Source: Cavia porcellus (lineage: Eukaryota > Chordata > Mammalia > Rodentia > Caviidae). Taken from it: 64,000 nt of DNA. Below are positions 63,426 through 64,000 of this stretch, piece by piece. A model generated the notes under the pieces. That model worked only from the letters and a program-made list of their open reading frames with translations, ran no database searches and had not been told where the DNA came from. Numbering within the stretch: position 1 is the stretch's first letter; each line of letters starts with the position of its first letter. The position numbers were made by a program, and so were the translations under genes. Location of the stretch: contig NW_026947490.1 in NCBI RefSeq assembly GCF_034190915.1, forward strand, positions 62,051,494-62,115,493, given 5' to 3'.

Positions 63426-64000
63426 GTGTAATGTCCAGATATCCGCATTCCTTCCCACTTCTACAGGGAGAGCAAGAGCTGATGCTGTTCCGCCCTGACC
63501 CCAACTGTTGTAAGACACTAAAATTCTCCAGCACTCTCAGCCTTGTTACATCACGAGAACAATTAGATACGTCTAAGAGAGGCATCATTATTTAGAGGTT
63601 AGGGATGTAAGGAGTTTTGTTGCCATCAGATTTGACCCACAGGGCCCTAGGTACAACAGCAATGTTATTTCACCATATGACCTTCTTGTTTACAAACTTC
63701 TAGTACATTTTTAGAAGAAACATGAGACAGGGAGGGTGGAAGGGAGGAAAGAGAATGAGAATATTTGGGGAAAGCAATAAAGAGAATGACAGTAGTCTAC
63801 CATCAATCTCAGCTGTCAAATGTAAATAATGAAAACCTTGAAAAGACACAGAAGGAAGGCAATATGGAGTGCATCTACGTTTATACTACAGTAAATTACA
63901 GTTTTATTCCAAACAAAAAACCAAAACAAAACAAAACACCACCACTTCACCAGAATTAAAAGACCTTCTCCACAGAGGAACTTTCTGTCCCCTGCAAGTC

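Larger units (their letters stand above)
53857..64000 (-). other. Upstream intron or 5' flank of CUL2
   Basis: No exon or CpG-island promoter was found. The stretch holds LTR-like repeat B, two large L1 blocks and about a dozen SINEs. I recognise nothing in 53870-54350, 57645-59080, 59760-59990, 61120-61430, 62050-62460 or 63430-64000. Confidence 0.75.

Overview
This is a window of mammalian nuclear DNA, most likely from a rodent outside the mouse/rat family. It is AT-rich, nearly all intronic, and packed with two rodent SINE types. One is a B1-like 7SL-derived element with the internal duplication typical of B1. The other is an ID-like tRNA-derived element whose youngest copies share an unusual 3' tail (gataaaaaggaaaaagac). 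That mix suggests a beaver, kangaroo-rat or squirrel-type lineage, with beaver (Castor) my best guess. The species call is inference from repeat style only.

One protein-coding gene is present: CUL2 (cullin-2), on the minus strand. Fifteen coding exons run from the start-codon exon (53716-53856) down to 3361-3438. They splice in frame into residues 1-539 of a protein that is about 745 residues in human. Every exon has AG/GT borders and compatible phases. The remaining C-terminal exons (RBX1-binding and neddylation parts) lie to the left of the window. The 5' noncoding exon and promoter are not visible and probably lie to the right of it. The start-codon exon has a 22-base 5' leader behind a splice acceptor, so at least one upstream exon exists.

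Layout, left to right: 1-14.7 kb holds the ten most 3' of these exons, closely spaced, with two very short introns (97 and 99 bp). From 14.7 to 32.1 kb is one 17.4-kb intron filled with L1 fragments, a U6 pseudogene and a striking inverted repeat: two arms of about 0.9 kb, more than 99% identical by eye, separated by 3.7 kb. From 32.1 to 53.9 kb are the first five coding exons in large SINE-rich introns, with a palindromic DNA-transposon relic and a 5S rRNA retropseudogene flanked by a 15-bp target duplication. From 53.9 to 64 kb is intron or 5' flank containing L1, an LTR-like repeat and SINEs.

The product is the scaffold of the CRL2 ubiquitin ligase. Its N-terminal half, encoded from 53.9 to about 6 kb, reaches the Elongin B/C-VHL-box substrate receptors. 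The C-terminal half, only started here, holds RBX1 and NEDD8. I found no second functional gene and no previously undescribed molecular system. The strongest unusual structure is the large young palindrome inside the CUL2 intron.
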